Below, one piece after another: positions 45,250 through 58,659 of a DNA stretch of 64,000 nt. Numbering within the stretch: the first letter of the stretch is position 1; the number at the start of each line of letters is the position of its first letter. Below the pieces are notes generated by a model. The model was not told where the DNA came from and ran no database searches. It saw nothing but the letters and a program-made list of their open reading frames with translations. Source of the DNA: Pyrus communis (lineage: Eukaryota; Streptophyta; Magnoliopsida; Rosales; Rosaceae). The stretch is taken from positions 12,446,478 through 12,510,477 of the forward strand of contig NC_084803.1 of NCBI RefSeq assembly GCF_963583255.1. The letters are read 5' to 3'. The position numbers and the translations under genes were made by a program.

Positions 45250-47931
45250 ATGGGCGATGTGTTTTTTGAAAATGAAATATCTGAAATGCCTGTTACAGTA
45301 AGTAGTTTCGACTTTACAATTCTGCATTATTGCAGATGTTCTCTACTTTTTCTGTGAGAGAGTATATTTTGTAATCTCTTCTCTATTGTAAGTTTGTAAC
45401 TATTATTTTTGCGCCTTTTGACTTAATCTTCAATCCATTCCGCCATCTAATCTACATTAGCATGTTTGAACTCGGAAGCAACTTCCGGTCCATATTGAGA
45501 ATAGCAACAAAGTTATAATTAACTTATTGAGCTTTAATTTCTTTGAAGTTTGATTTTTGGCATCTATCTGTAGTTTTGTGTAGGTTTGATTCAAACATTG
45601 TATTTAATGGTATCAGGTCTATGATGTTACTGTGAGGAACACGAGTTTTCTTTTCGATAGCTTGGGATTCTATTCGTCGAAATATGACATTTTCACCCAT
45701 CTATTGACATTGGCTAGTTATATTAGTCGTCGCTTTGTTCAATTTATCAGTGAGTAATTTTTTCTACGCTTACATGTATACTGATGCATAATGTTATATT
45801 CTGATAACATAATGGATGGATTTGGAAATGACGTTATTGCAGAGAATCTCACGCACAGAGATGCTGATAGATACTCGGATGATTTGCTGATCAATTCTGC
45901 CGGACAGCTTTTAAGATCATTGAGACACGGTGTTTGTAATTCATTTTCTGAAGGTTGTTCATCGTCTTCAAAACCTTGTACTTCTGGTCAAAACCCTGGA
46001 ATCTGTGAAAGAGCATCAGAGCCCAGGGAAGACACTAGATCTGAAATTGTAGCATCCAATTCCAGTTATGCAGTTGTTCCATTCATTTTTAAAGGGTAAT
46101 ACCATTTGGTCCAATTTATGAGAAAAAGTCATGATCCCATCTACTTTTTAAGTTTTAAGTGAACTGATGTAGGTTAGTACTGCCATTACATGGTTTACAA
46201 TTTGCCTGGAGGTTGGCAATGTCTTCTTGCAGATGTTCCATGGCATACGTTAGATGTACCCATCTTCGACTTTGTAGGTAAACAAGCAGATTCAAATTAT
46301 ACAAAATTGCAAACCGATGAATTCATATTCATAGTCTATAAATAGTTTCTTTTAGTTTTAATTCAGATTGGATTTTATTTTACTTGGAGTAAGTTACATG
46401 TCATCGTTCATTGTTTTAGGTTCTCGTAGGTTAACATTCATTTTTGCATTTGTCGGCATTGCATCTCGAGTACAGAAATCATTGCCAGGCTCATCAATGA
46501 TATTGGATGGTTGCAGCGCACTCACGGCATGCCTGGTGTGGAGGATGGTACAGCAAGATTTTTGGAATTGCTTGCAGGAATTAGGTACCAAACTAATATA
46601 ATAAGCTCGGGTGCACTAGACTGTTGGATCGTTAAGAACTGTCTTCAATTTGTTAGTGTGTTTACTAGTCTTCATATATTTATATATTCTTATTGCTTGT
46701 ATGTCATGTTGCATACTTCAGGAATGGAGAGCATAAACTCCCCAGCTCATTTGTTTATCTACTAATTCCAGGTATAGAAGATTTATTTTGCACCAACTTT
46801 TGATTTTGTGCTTCTTCCTTGTTCAATGCACATTTAGCTCATTTGCGCCTATAGTTACAGGACTTTGATTTTTCAGGCCTCCTTAGCAACCGTGGCCCCT
46901 TGTACTTTGTTGGAATGAAGAAATTCTTTTCGAAGATGGGTTTAGCGTGCCATATTGCAAAAATTCACAGCGAGGTAATGCTTGATTACTGATCATTGTA
47001 AACTAAGATTGACCTGTCTTGTAAAATTTTCTTGAATGACTGCATGTTTATATGTTTTTAAAATATATTTGTCTTCTTTTTTCATATGTTTTTTTTTTGT
47101 ACGAAGGCATATGTTGCACACAATGCATGGGAACTCAAGCAATATATAGAGGAGCTTTACTGGGGATCTGGTAAGCGTGTTATGCTGCTAGGGCACAGCA
47201 AGGGAGGTGTGGATGCTGCAGCTGCATTGTCAATCTACTGGTGATTTGAAAGACAAAGTTGCTGGTTTAGCACTAGTACAAAGCCCATACGGTGGCACTC
47301 CCTTGGCTTCTGATTTTGTTTCGCGAAGGCCCGGTTGCTGACAAAGAAACCTGTTGGATCATGGAGCTCGATGTGCAAGCTAATTAAGGTAATAGCTACT
47401 TTTTACAAAACAGACATCTAAGGCTTCCCTTTGTCGAGGTTTGTGAACTCAATCCAATGTTTGATGTTTTCAAGACCTTTCCTAATAAGCATCCCTTTTC
47501 AATTTCCAAATGCATCTTCAATGTTTTTCTTTCAATCATTTTGATGTGGGTTTGTTCATTGCTCTCTGTTGCACTCATAGGGTGACATTCGGGCATTGGA
47601 GGATCTTACATACGAGAAGCGAAAGGAGTCCATCATGAAGCACGAACTCCCAGCAGAGAAAAAGAGCCCTGGTGAGGCTGATGCCTCAGAAATGTGTGAG
47701 GCTATTTTGACTCTGCTTGTAAAGCTTGGAAAGTTGAAGGAAGAAGCAAAAGCTATGAATTGGTCAAATCCTTCATACAATTTGTTTATTTTAGCATTTT
47801 ATTTTTGTTGTTTTTGCTTTGATTTGCTATATATTCTGTTATTTAAATATTCACAGCAATCGATGGTAGAAGAGAAAATTACTGCCTACTTGGCTGCAAG
47901 ATTAATTATGTCTTATTTTCAGGTAGTCTAG
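45250..47931 (+). pseudogene. Decayed alpha/beta-hydrolase (lipase-like) gene
   Basis: Exon-like blocks: 45250-45297 (MGDVFFENEISEMPVT), 45617-45749 (VYDVTVRNTSFLFDSLGFYSSKYD), 45843-46095, about 46465-46590, 46722-46771, 46877-46974, 47107-47388 and 47581 onward. Splice signals are mostly intact. The block at 47107 holds the nucleophile elbow GHSKGG, a G-x-S-x-G motif. A one-base loss near 46498 shifts the frame between GSS and the expected DIGWLQ. A TGA at 47242 comes from a small deletion after SIYW, and the rest of that exon (KDKVAGLALVQSPYGGTP) is in another frame. In the last exon MKHELPAE runs straight into EADASEMCEAILTLL; relatives I remember have about 100 residues between these, so the rest of the catalytic half is deleted. 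The gene cannot make a complete enzyme. Confidence 0.75.
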
Positions 47932-48953
47932 TTTAGGAGAAAAATTTAAGTAGAAATGCCAACTGTCATTCTTTGATATTCTCTAACAAAAACGTGAAAT
48001 TGTCTATATTTTAGTTTCACCTACTCCAAGTTAACTCTCTTTAATGTGAGAGTTACCCTAATTAGGTCGCCTTACCCAAGTTTCTCCCCTAATTACAGCT
48101 TGGGCTAACAAATTCTCCCATTGAATAAAATATTCATGAGTTTGTAGGCAAAATAAGAAAGTGAAACTTTTTATTTATTTTTCTTTTGGAAAGTAGTTTT
48201 TAGTGACGGTAAAGAAGGCCCAAAATTGTTAGCCAGGTCCAATTAACAATAAATTCTGCTGGAGTCCATCAACAATTAAACGTGCTAAGTCCTAGATAAT
48301 AAATTCTTGTACGCCCAAATGGCCCCCAACCCATTAGCTAAGACCCTTAAATTTCTTAATTGAACTAGCAAGTTCGCAACAAAGCTTAGCCAACCACCCA
48401 TAAATTGTCGATGAACAATTGAACTCTAACATCATATCATAAGAAGAAAAGAGCCATAACAAAAGTAACTTTTTTTTTTTTTTTTTTTTACAAACAATTT
48501 GATAACCGCATTAAATTCATTTAAATTACCAGGAGGAGAATTCAAATACAAAATGATGAGTGCATAGACGGATGATCTTAACAACTAACTTAGAAGTTAC
48601 TTTCACCAAAAAGTAGCTTCTTTCGAGATATTTTTATTTTCTTTGAAAATGTTTCTAGTAGGGGTCAGGTTTTACGTCTCCTTCGTTAAAATGTTTTTGA
48701 ACTGATTAATAAAGCTTTTCCTCGCATCGTTGAGGTTCTCTTAAGATTTATAAAAATAAAGAATAAAAGGAATAACAAGAGGATGGGGAGTTCGGCTAAG
48801 CCACACAATGGATAATCTAATTTGGTATCAAATTTGTCATCCACGAGATTTCCCTAGTGTAAAAATATCAAAGTATTAAAAAAAAAGAATAAAAAGAATA
48901 AAAGAATGTGATCTATTGCCATACCATAAGGTAGGAAAAACCAATTCTAAACC
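47932..48953. other. Spacer
   Basis: AT-rich, no gene seen. The stretch 48800-48860 resembles a fragment also found after the T-tract at 17341. Confidence 0.5.
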
Positions 48954-48956
48954 TAA

Positions 48957-49824
48957 GAGCACATCCAGCGTGCTCTTTAGCCCGGTGGACAAGCTCCATT
49001 TCCAATCTAATTGCCTCCCAAACTAGCTCCAGCCCATTCAGGTTATTGGGCTAAGGAGAAGCACGTGGGAGTCCAAGGCCTAAGTGCCTGAGGGGAAATG
49101 ACGTTAGGCTGACGTCATCAGAACGTCAGCCACGTTCTAAAAAAATTTGAGTCAGGCGTGCGTGGGGGCGCATCTCGGGCATATTTTCAAATGATGGCCC
49201 TGCATGTCAGCCCCACCCAGTTACTTTTAATCTAGATCGTTTGATTTCCAAATCAACGTTCTAGTTTTTTCGGCTTTAAAATTTTTTTAGAAAAAAGAAA
49301 AAAATCTGAAATGTTTGGGTAGGCCACGTGTCTCATTCTAGACTGTTGGATTTCAAATTTTTTGTAATCTGACGGTCCATATTAATTAAATTAATAATTT
49401 TTAAAAAAACTAATTAAAAATTCAAAAAAAATAAAAATAAAATTATATATATATTTTTTGAATACCTTACCATTTTCTCCCACCTTACACTATATTTCAG
49501 TATTTTCAACGATTCTAAATAGGTAAGGACATGTTGCTGGACGAAATTGGTTAAAAAACTTATCAAAATCTATTCACAAAAATTGTACTTTCGAATAATG
49601 ACACGTGACGTGACGATATCGGTTAAAAATCTTATTTGAAATTTAAAATTAAATTATTTTTTTATTATTTATAAATAAAAAATACTAATATTTTATTACC
49701 TATTACCATGGCTATTTAGTTTATGGGTGAAGATACCAATGCAATAACTATTTATTAAAAGTAATCGTTATTCAATAGAGGAAATTCAATTGCCAATTGT
49801 CATGGAAACCTTTCTACAGTGCTC
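48957..49824. mobile_element. Non-autonomous PIF/Harbinger element, 868 bp
   Basis: Left end GAGCACATCCAGCG, right end ACAGTGCTC, with the 3 bp duplication TAA at 48954-48956 and 49825-49827. Internal words (GGTGGACAAGCTCC, GGCCACGTGTCTCATT, GACGTCAG) are shared with the elements at 14533 and 33111. No coding frame. Confidence 0.8.
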
Positions 49825-50990
49825 TAACAGAATCCAATAAGTTTTGTTCTTTATAAAAAGTATGGGTGACACATGGATTGCATGTGAATGAGATTGAACA
49901 ACAATAGAGCTTAGCATTTATATTTTTGAAGGTCGAAATTCGTGAAATTATCAGTTGGCTGCACATATTTATTGGCTCAAATGTTGGGTCCTGCTCTGCA
50001 CAACTACTCCTCAAACGTGCACTTTAATCCACGTCCACGTTAGAATATTCTAGTTAATATCAAATCACTTTCTTTTTCTTTTCATTAGTATATGGCTACA
50101 TATTATGTGTGAACATTTTTACTTTTTTTTTTTTTTTTCCCATTAATGATTGTGATTAGTTTTTAAATTTATATTAAAAAAATCAGTTATGGAAAATGGG
50201 AAAATGATGAACAGGTTCATCTTACGTGGGCATATTTTTTATTTTTTATTTTTCAAATAGGGCATGTTATATTTACATAACTGTGAGGTTAGTGTAAAAA
50301 ACAACAAAATATATATTGCTTGTAAACTAAATTGCTTATGTTTTTTATTTTTGTTCAGTTTTGGTGAGGGGTTTAGAATGGTAAATTTCTTGGAGTTGGG
50401 GTTGACAAACATAATTCTATTAATAGGTAGTTTAAATAAGAACACTATGATATATATATATATATATATATATATGTAAGATAAAAATATTTGAGGATGA
50501 TAGAGAAGTTAAAAAAAAAAAAAAAAATTAAAGAGATGCTGGAGAGACTATCTATTTGAACTATATATTATAGGCCACATAATGTGGCGATTGATGGTTG
50601 AATTCCTTATTTAAACCATTAAAGAAATAATCCAAACATAACTCGTTACATCATGTAATCTACAAAATATGGTCTAAAAATATAGTCTCTCTAGCATAAC
50701 TCTTTCCAAAAATAAGTAACCAATTGTCTGATATTGTTTTAGTGAACATGAAAAATACTAATTATAATTCAGTTTTTAAACTTCGGGTTTTTCCTTTGAA
50801 ACAGTTATGTTTCACGTAGCTATATATAATTTCCACTTTCATGGAATAACAACATCATACATTCACAATTTCTGAACGCTATTGAAGCAGCGAATAAAAG
50901 CTTCTTTTTTTTTTTTGTGTGTTAATATATGGAACTTTCGGTCTTGCATGTCGATTGCTTCCAAGGACGTGGCAGCTATTAGAAGAATGG

Positions 50991-51133
50991 TTGTATTATC
51001 CCCACACTCATTTTTATTTCATACATACTTTTTTAATTTGGGGTCGTCGGATCGACTAAATTAAAGAATATCAAATGAAAAAAATTAACAAGGGATGTGT
51101 GAGTAGTAAAAAGAGATGTGTGGATAGCACATC
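50991..51133. mobile_element. MITE of the ATCCACACATC family (copy 2)
   Basis: Left arm TTATCCCCACACTCATTTTTA, right arm AAAAAGAGATGTGTGGATAGCA; about 143 bp. Confidence 0.6.
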
Positions 51134-51977
51134 TCTAGAACATTAATTTCCATCAAACTGAAACCCTAGATCAATTAATGAGAACATTAATTGCCTTCTT
51201 AAGGCCTAAAACCAAAAGAAATCTCACTTTCTGCGCTAGTAATTTGACATCCAAAATACATTTCAAAACCCAATAAAGAAATACTCCTTATGTTACCGAC
51301 TATGTTGTTTTCGTAGAGAGAATTAAATGGTGGTTTAAAAGCAAATTGTTCTCGTCATTGTACAAACTGTAAGATAAGAACATGATGTAATTAGAAGATA
51401 GAAGAGAAACGTAAACAAGAATGGAAAAGGTAGTTAGCATTTTCCCCTCCGTATTATAAATTATAATGCTATAAAAAAGTGGCCCTAAATAGGTAATCAA
51501 AGTGAACGAATGCAAATACTTGGTAAAGTTAATATCAAAGTGAAATGCAAATACTGTCAAAATTAATCCTTGTGCCATATGTTTTTGTTGAAGAATGTAT
51601 ATAATACTACATCGTAAACTTGATAAAATAAACTATGCAATGAATTGTTTTACACGAATGTTGCATTTGTCGTGTTAGCATGTAATCATTAAGTTAAAAA
51701 CAATATCAGTGCTAACGTAGTAGCTAGCCAGGCAACTCGCTATACCCTCTATATATTCACGTACTTAATTAGCTTTGGCCATATTATTTCATTACAAGAA
51801 AAGTATAGAATTGGAGAATGATTTTCTCGCACCAATTGCACAAAAACGTTCAATATTGGCTTTTATTTGATAAATTCTACACAGCAATGAATATAAATTT
51901 GACCCTCAAAAGGTACGTACCATTGATTTTGCATCAAAACCATAAGTTGATTGGTGGACACTTTCGAGTGGATAGGT

Positions 51978-52185
51978 CCCCAGAATGAGGATTCTTTTTG
52001 TAAGGATCTAGGGGATCATTTAATAATATCCATTCATTATACATTATGTTGTCATAAATTATTTAAAAATTTTTATTTAAAATTGAACTCAAATATTATC
52101 TGACGAAAACTGATCGCACAATTTACGATGAATGGACACAATCAAAAGATCCACTGGATTCTCACAAAGAGGAATTGACAGTATG
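51978..52185. mobile_element. MITE of the GGATTCTC foldback family (copy 2)
   Basis: GAGGATTCTTTTTGTAAGGATC near the left end pairs with GATCCACTGGATTCTCACAAAG at the right. The middle (CATTCATTATACATTATG...CATAATTTACGATGAATGG type words) also pairs. Confidence 0.65.
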
Positions 52186-54648
52186 AATTGTCTGCCATTT
52201 TTTATTTCGAGAAGCTGAGACGGTCATCTACTTGCTTGCGAGTTTGGGCAGCTTCAACGTCCATTTACTTATAAATGGAATAACACATGCTACAAAGAAT
52301 ATGGTGAATGTATGATAAATGAGGAAAATCAAAACAAAATCAATTGGTGCATGCATGGATTTTATTGGGCCTCATTTTTATTTTTTTTCACATTAATTAT
52401 ATTATTTTTGTTACAATCTTTTGGAGTTATGCAGAAAAGAAGAACAATGTGAAAAATAAGCGGAGAGGTCTCAGTCTGTACTTGGTTCAAAGGAAGAGGA
52501 CAAATGAACAACCAAATTAATTTAACATGCATGAGTGGTTGATTGATCCTCCTATGAATCGATAAATTTAATTACACGAACATACTCTAAAATAAAATTA
52601 TTTTTCGTTCGACTTAGATCATGTATTTTCTGTTTCTTTGGGTTATATTAGGAAGAAAATCGAACCCTTGGACCTCTAACCGAATCCTAATTGAACCCTT
52701 CTCAACATTATGCTTATATATAAGATGGAAGTGAATCGAACTCTTGATCTAACTTCATCCTATAATCAAACCTTCAAAAGTTCTAGTTAGGATTTACTCA
52801 TTTCTTATTCTTCCAAATTTCCAATAATTCAAATATCTACAAAGTAGGGCTAGCTCGGAGGAAATCTATGAGTTTGGTTTTGTAATAGGAAGCAATGAAA
52901 CAAAAATCTATAAAAAAATTGGAGCAACTTGAAAATTAAATCAAAAGTTTCTTGCGGTAGAGTTGTTGCGTGAATAGTCAATTACTGGTGAGTTCAGATG
53001 CTGATGGCACAATATATGAAACTCAAACTATACCTAGCTGGACCATCGGTTCCCCGCTTGCTTTTGTTTTAGTTTCAGGCCAAATGATTGAAAAACCCAT
53101 ACTTTACAAGGTTCATTTGCTTTGCAGGATTGATTTAAGATTAATAACTGATAAAAATCAAGGATATCGTTGATGTGTGAAATGAAAGTAGAGATGACTG
53201 ATTTTTTTATTATTTAGGGCTACAGGAAATAAATTGTATGGTGTTGATATCATATATATACTACTTATGGATTAGAAGGAATAAGTTTTCTTCATAGGTG
53301 TCCAATCCCGTTTTCCGAATAAACCCTATGTTATAAGAAAACTATGGTCACTTATTGTCCGATCTAAATCTAACGCTTGAGAAAAAATAAAAGAACAAAA
53401 GTTAAATTAGCATTTGTTCTCTCTTCCATCGTTGGACCAAGATCGAACGATAAGTGACCATTCTTTTGACCGTATACAGTCTAGGGGAATGGAACTACCA
53501 TTTTCTACTTTCAATTTGGATAAAATTCATCCTGAAGCCTTGAATTAATGAGTTATTACAAGTTGATGCGAGTGAACTCTCTGCGAAAAGAAGGAAGCAA
53601 ACTAATCTTAAACACAAAACCAACCCTACAAACCTAAGATCATGATCCTAATTAGGATAGGGGAAAAGGGAAAATCATCACTTGGTGATGAGGATTAGGG
53701 CTTCTGAAATATGCTATATAATTTCACAGATTATGGGAGGTCTTCATATGATACTCGCTAGGGTCCAAACGTACCTGTAATTAATAAAGGCAGTATTTGT
53801 CTGATTATGGGATTCATTTTTTATATTAGAATAAAATATTTTCACGTTATTTGTTGGGATAGAAAAGAGTAGGGCTAACTACATTTTACATTCTTTAGAT
53901 CTGAGGTGATTTTTAAAATAAACTATGAGGTTCCAAGTTTCACAACTTGCACCTTGAAGTTTTGAAATTATATCATATTTATACATTTTGTCTCATTGAC
54001 GTTTAATCATCCAGTAAATTGATGAGTTTTTTTGTTAATATGGTGCAAATGTGACTTACGTGGTAACACATATAAGGGTCTCAAGCTCACCATTATCATA
54101 CAATCAATCAAACTTGAATGCACGAATTGATATAATTTCAAGAATTTGGTTACAATACGTACATGTATTTAATACAATCATCATCTTGACGGTCAGATTG
54201 TGGTGTATTGAATACATATATTCACCTGAACTAGACCATGAGATGGTTCGATTAAATACATGTAAGTATTGCAATGAATCTCCAATTTCAATATCTTAAG
54301 GTGCAATATAAAAAAATTAAAACTTTGTGACCCATTTTAAAAGTTACTCCAGACCTAGAAAGTGTAAAAATGTAGTTAATCCAATAGAGTACATTTCATG
54401 GAAATTAACTGCTTTAATTACTAGATTATTATGTTCTCTCTCTCTCATTATTGGAGACTTGATGGAATGAGGAATCTATATTTGCCATTTCATTGCTGGT
54501 ACCTAAAAATATAAAAGCCCATGACCTCAAATATGAAGCCTGACTTGCCCTAATCGAAGTAACCCCTTTGGTTAGATAATTAATAGATAGATACCCCAAG
54601 ATAAAAAGTAAAATTTAAAGTTTTTTTTTTTCTTTTTTTTTTTTTAGG

Positions 54649-54762
54649 GATTTGTTATTAGTATTCTAAAAATCTCATTTGACATTCTAAATTTTCTATA
54701 ATTAGAAAGAAAAATACACTTATAAGGAATGTAAAATGAAATTTTTGGAATGCTAATAACAA
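54649..54762. mobile_element. Short foldback element (MITE)
   Basis: TTGTTATTAGTATTCTAAAAAT at the left is nearly the complement of TTTTTGGAATGCTAATAACAA at the right; about 114 bp in all. Confidence 0.65.
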
Positions 54763-54972
54763 TTTCTTTTTTGTAAGTAGAAATAAATACAAGGACACGT
54801 ATCTGATTAGAAAAGACAATGAAACTGTACAACCTATGTACTATAATATAGTTAATTTAATTACATATCAGATGATAATGAATTGGAATCGATAAATGGA
54901 CTGAGAAAAAAAAATTTGGATTTTTAGGGGTTACTAATTGCATAAATATATAGACATTATCCAACGTATATA

Positions 54973-55115
54973 TAGGGTAGTGTTACTCACACATTCATTT
55001 ATACTTCTCACAAATTCCTCTTAAATTTTGCTTGTCGGATTGAATGAATTGAAGAAGATCAATGATAAAAAATTAATAAAGATTTGTAAAAAGTAAAAAT
55101 GAATGTGTTAATTGT
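54973..55115. mobile_element. MITE of the ATCCACACATC family (copy 3)
   Basis: Left arm CACACATTCATTTATACTTC pairs with GTAAAAATGAATGTGTTAAT on the right. The centre holds the family words CGGATTGAATGAATTGAAG. Confidence 0.6.
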
Positions 55116-55165
55116 AATTTCTTATATATTTTTCTCGTTAACTAACTGTTTTAGGTAATTTACTA

Positions 55166-55388
55166 GGGAGGCAAATTGTTTGCCCTCCTGTTTAGGTGCC
55201 CTTCCCATCCCATCCTATTTTGTGCTGTCACGGTTAAGCCACGTCAATATTTTATATTGATTTTTTTTATAGAGATAATAAGACAAAAAGCAATAGGAAT
55301 ATAAAATGTTGATGTGGCTTAACCGTGACCGCACAAATGAGAAGGGATAAAAAGGGCACCCAATCAGGAGTGCAGACAATCTGCCTCC
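55166..55388. mobile_element. hAT-type MITE (copy 2) with 8 bp target duplication
   Basis: A 223 bp foldback with ends GGGAGGCAAATTGTTTGCC and CAGACAATCTGCCTCC. It is flanked by the 8 bp repeat ATTTACTA at 55158-55165 and 55389-55396. It is clearly related to copy 1 at 10927-11147. Confidence 0.85.
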
Positions 55389-57022
55389 ATTTACTAGAGA
55401 TGTGGTACATAGACGAGACTTTGTCATTTATTAATGTCAAATCGTCATGAGTCGCATTGAAAAATTGCTTAGAAATTTTATGTTGATTAATTGAAAATGA
55501 AGATTCTTTCAAATTTTACCGCACCCTTAATGTTTATTTGTTAAATCCAAAAAGGAATATGTGTCATTATGGACCAAGTAGGAGAATACAAATTTTTGTA
55601 ATATTCTAAGATGGTCCACATGACATGGTTCATGTGGTTCGTAGAGTTTAACGTTTATTATTATTTATAAACAATTCTATTGGTGAAATTAAGATAATTA
55701 TTTTTCTATTTTATTACGGTGATGGGTAGTAATTGATTATCGGTTTCAAAATGAAACGGGTCATCTCTTTGCCTAATATAGTACACACACCCAATAATGG
55801 TTACACTAACAGAAAACACAATTAAGGTTTTTTACGTGCAAACTAAGGCAAGAGAGAACACCAATTTTCTTCACCGGTGATTCAAAATCAAACAGATTGG
55901 AATCTCATTGCGTCTGGCATCATGGCTCGAGGTATGCTTGGTTGTTTATTGCATTTCCACATCTAATTGAATGTGAAAAATCATGAAGGTTGAAGATTTT
56001 GGCTTAATTACACAACAAACCGGAAATAGGGTAGATAATTCTCTTAAAAAAATGTGTTAACACATCTATATATCTTGTTCTCTCATCACATGACTAGAAA
56101 TAGAGCAGCTTGTCTAAAAAAAAATGAATGTACATCTATGTGTCTATTTCACTAGGCACGTGATGAATCGTGAATAGGGGAGCTTCTCTAAAAAGAATTG
56201 GTTGGATACACTTATAAATCTATATCTATTATCATGCGACAAACTGAGAATATAACGAACACAACCAACGATATCTACATTTATTAGTTTATATTTCTTA
56301 TCATGTGACAAATCAGTAACACGTAAAATTCTCTAGAAAAAACAAGGCATGAGCACGCAAGGGTTTTGCAGGGCAGTAGTCTAGCTGTTAAGATTGGTTT
56401 TGGCAAAGGATGTGGGGTATGGGAGGATTAATGAATAAAAAAAATCTTGACGTCGAGGTTGGTTGAAGCTGAAGAAGTAGAAGAGTGTTAATTATTGTTG
56501 GTGCCTCTGAGGAGAAAGGATAGAAGGAAAGATTAATTTATTGGCAAAGTAAGGATTGGGTGGTACTGGTACGCAACAGAGGCCTAGCCCATCCTCCATT
56601 GAAATCCTAATTGTCCCCAGACGGCTGTGTTGCTGTGCCGGCTGTTCTTTTCTGACCCTTGAAGCACTCTTTGATATCCTACACACCGACTTTTTTCTGC
56701 ACATATATCTGCACAAACTCTACTTGTTTACCTTGAAATTAGTAATTTGGACCAAAAAAATGGAGTTACATAATTTTTAGCAAATGACTTGGTTCAAAGA
56801 AGTAGGTATTTCTGCTAGGGATGTGATATGGTGTTATACCCCGAAACACCATGAAATTTTTATTTCCTACCATCCTTCTAATCATATAGTATGACACTTG
56901 AGCATAAATTTTTCTTCTATGTGTTGTGTGTTTTTACAATGAATTATTTTTGCATACGTGTCAAATTAGTTTGTAGAAAAGACGAGTCATCATTTCTCCT
57001 CCTACAACAAGGTCATTCATGG

Positions 57023-57237
57023 GGAACAAGATCCCTATATGGATTCTCTTTGTGAGGATTTCAGGAATCAGTTCATTATATCCGTTCATCAGTCATCTTG
57101 CGGTTAGAAATTATTTTGAATTCTTTTTTTTAAATCGAACAGACAATGTCTAATAAAAATTGATTGCATAATATATGATGAACAACTAAGATGAATTGAT
57201 ACCTAGAATCCTTACAAAGAGAATCCGGAATGACCCT
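57023..57237. mobile_element. MITE of the GGATTCTC foldback family (copy 3)
   Basis: TATGGATTCTCTTTGTGAGGATT near the left end pairs with AATCCTTACAAAGAGAATCCGG near the right end, the clearest inverted arms of the family. Confidence 0.7.
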
Positions 57238-57822
57238 CATCCATTCATGGAGAAAGTCGCTCAATTACGAACCATTTATTTGAGCCCACTACACAATGTA
57301 TATTAGATGATTTAAAGTAAACTCCACGAATTGTAAGTTTCATATTACCTTATTAAGCTGACCTGCGCTTGAGCGGAATTATATTTTATACTATGGTCAA
57401 TAGAACATGTAAAACGATGGGTTAAAAGGGGGGAAGTCAGGCCAACCCGGCGTTGTTGGGTGGTCACATAACACAGAAGCCCCACGTTTTCCCTTTCACT
57501 TCTCTCTCTCTCTCTCTCTCCCTTCCTTCCTCTACTAAAACCCCTCCTCCATTTGCTCTTCTTTCTCAATTCCCGTTCTTCTACCTTTCCCCATCTCCCT
57601 CACTCACTCACACACGCAACAAACACGCACACTCTTCAACTCTCTCTCCCTCTCTTCACTCTGATATAACAACTCAGTCACACTGCCTGAAGCTCAAAAA
57701 AGCCAACTCCTTTCCACTTCCAAAACGCATTCTATTTATAGCAACCAGAGAACGAAACGAAAGTTCCAATCTTTTTCCGTGGTTTCTATTTTTAGCACTT
57801 CAGTGAGACACCGTACTCAACA
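57238..57822. promoter_or_regulatory. Promoter and leader region of the ERF gene
   Basis: A strongly pyrimidine-rich stretch from 57480 to 57665, including (CT)n at 57502-57520, is typical of plant leaders. TATTTATAG at 57733-57741 is a possible TATA box. If that box is used the leader would be about 60 bp; if transcription starts upstream of the CT tract it would be over 300 bp. The two cannot be separated from sequence alone. Confidence 0.4.
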
Positions 57823-58659
57823 ATGGCTGACCCAACTCACTCAGAGAACGAGTCAAGCTTTAACTCGTCCTCACCCTCTCCACCTTCCCCGTCCTCATCT
57901 GGGTTTTCCCAGTCCATACCTAACTCGGGTCTAAACCAACTACCGGTAAGGTCCGACTCGCCCGGACCGGATCAGAAGCGGGCCAAGCGAGCCAGAGAAA
58001 CCAGCAGCAAGCACCCGGTTTACAGAGGGGTCCGCATGCGGACATGGGGCAAGTGGGTGTCCGAAATCCGCGAGCCCCGGAAGAAGAATCGGATCTGGCT
58101 GGGCACATTCTCGACACCTGAAATGGCCGCGCGTGCTCATGACGTGGCGGCCCTGACGATCAAAGGCAACTCGGCGATCCTCAACTTCCCCGGACTCGCC
58201 GGGTCGCTGCCCCGACCCGATTCGAACTCGCCCCGGGACATCCAAGCCGCGGCTGCCAAAGCCGCTTCCATGGAGACTCTAAATCCGCCGCCGCTGCCGC
58301 CACCACCGTTGCATTCGTCTTCGTCGTCGTCAGCATTGTCACAGTCCTCGTCATCATCCTCAATGGTGGGTACAAGTACGAGCGGGGACGCGGGAACGCC
58401 AGAGGAGCTGGGGGAGATAGTGGAGCTGCCGAGCCTGGGGACGAGTTACGAGTCGGCCGAGTCGGGGAGCGAATTCGTGTTTGCTGACTCGGTGGAGGGG
58501 TGGCTGTATCCTCCGCCGTGGTGGCACAACAGTTATTTGGAGGAGGAGTATGGGTATAATAATCTAATCAATAGTATTATTAGGGATGATCAAATGTTAA
58601 TGTCTGAGCCACCAGCTGCCGAGTGTGTTGGAGTCGAGGCCTTCTTGTGGCAACATTAA
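57823..58659 (+). CDS. AP2/ERF transcription factor, DREB A-4 (TINY/ERF038-like)
   Basis: 278 aa, intronless, GC-rich compared with its surroundings. A Ser/Pro-rich N-terminus (11-35) and a basic patch (QKRAKRAR, 51-58) precede one AP2/ERF domain at about 67-124: [19 protein letters not shown] ... [26 protein letters not shown]. The Val in KWVSEI is the residue typical of the DREB side of the family. The following block [13 protein letters not shown]...[13 protein letters not shown] is characteristic of group A-4. The C-terminal half has Pro and Ser runs, an acidic segment and the motif GWLYPPPWW, an activator-like region. It would act in the nucleus, binding DRE/CRT or GCC-type elements. Which A-4 member it matches is not settled. 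Confidence 0.93.
   Translation: MADPTHSENESSFNSSSPSPPSPSSSGFSQSIPNSGLNQLPVRSDSPGPDQKRAKRARETSSKHPVYRGVRMRTWGKWVSEIREPRKKNRIWLGTFSTPEMAARAHDVAALTIKGNSAILNFPGLAGSLPRPDSNSPRDIQAAAAKAASMETLNPPPLPPPPLHSSSSSSALSQSSSSSSMVGTSTSGDAGTPEELGEIVELPSLGTSYESAESGSEFVFADSVEGWLYPPPWWHNSYLEEEYGYNNLINSIIRDDQMLMSEPPAAECVGVEAFLWQH

Larger units (their letters stand above)
49828..57022. other. Seven-kilobase gene-free region with MITEs and microsatellites
   Basis: I see no convincing coding exon. Recognisable contents are the elements listed separately, a (TA)n microsatellite at 50450-50475 and many homopolymer runs. An inverted repeat at about 53335-53480 (TGGTCACTTATTGTCCGATC against GATCGAACGATAAGTGACCA) is probably another MITE. 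Confidence 0.5.

Noticed and set aside
52970..53173. 67-codon frame
   Set aside because: No domain, no splice context and surrounded by spacer; length is within chance for this composition.
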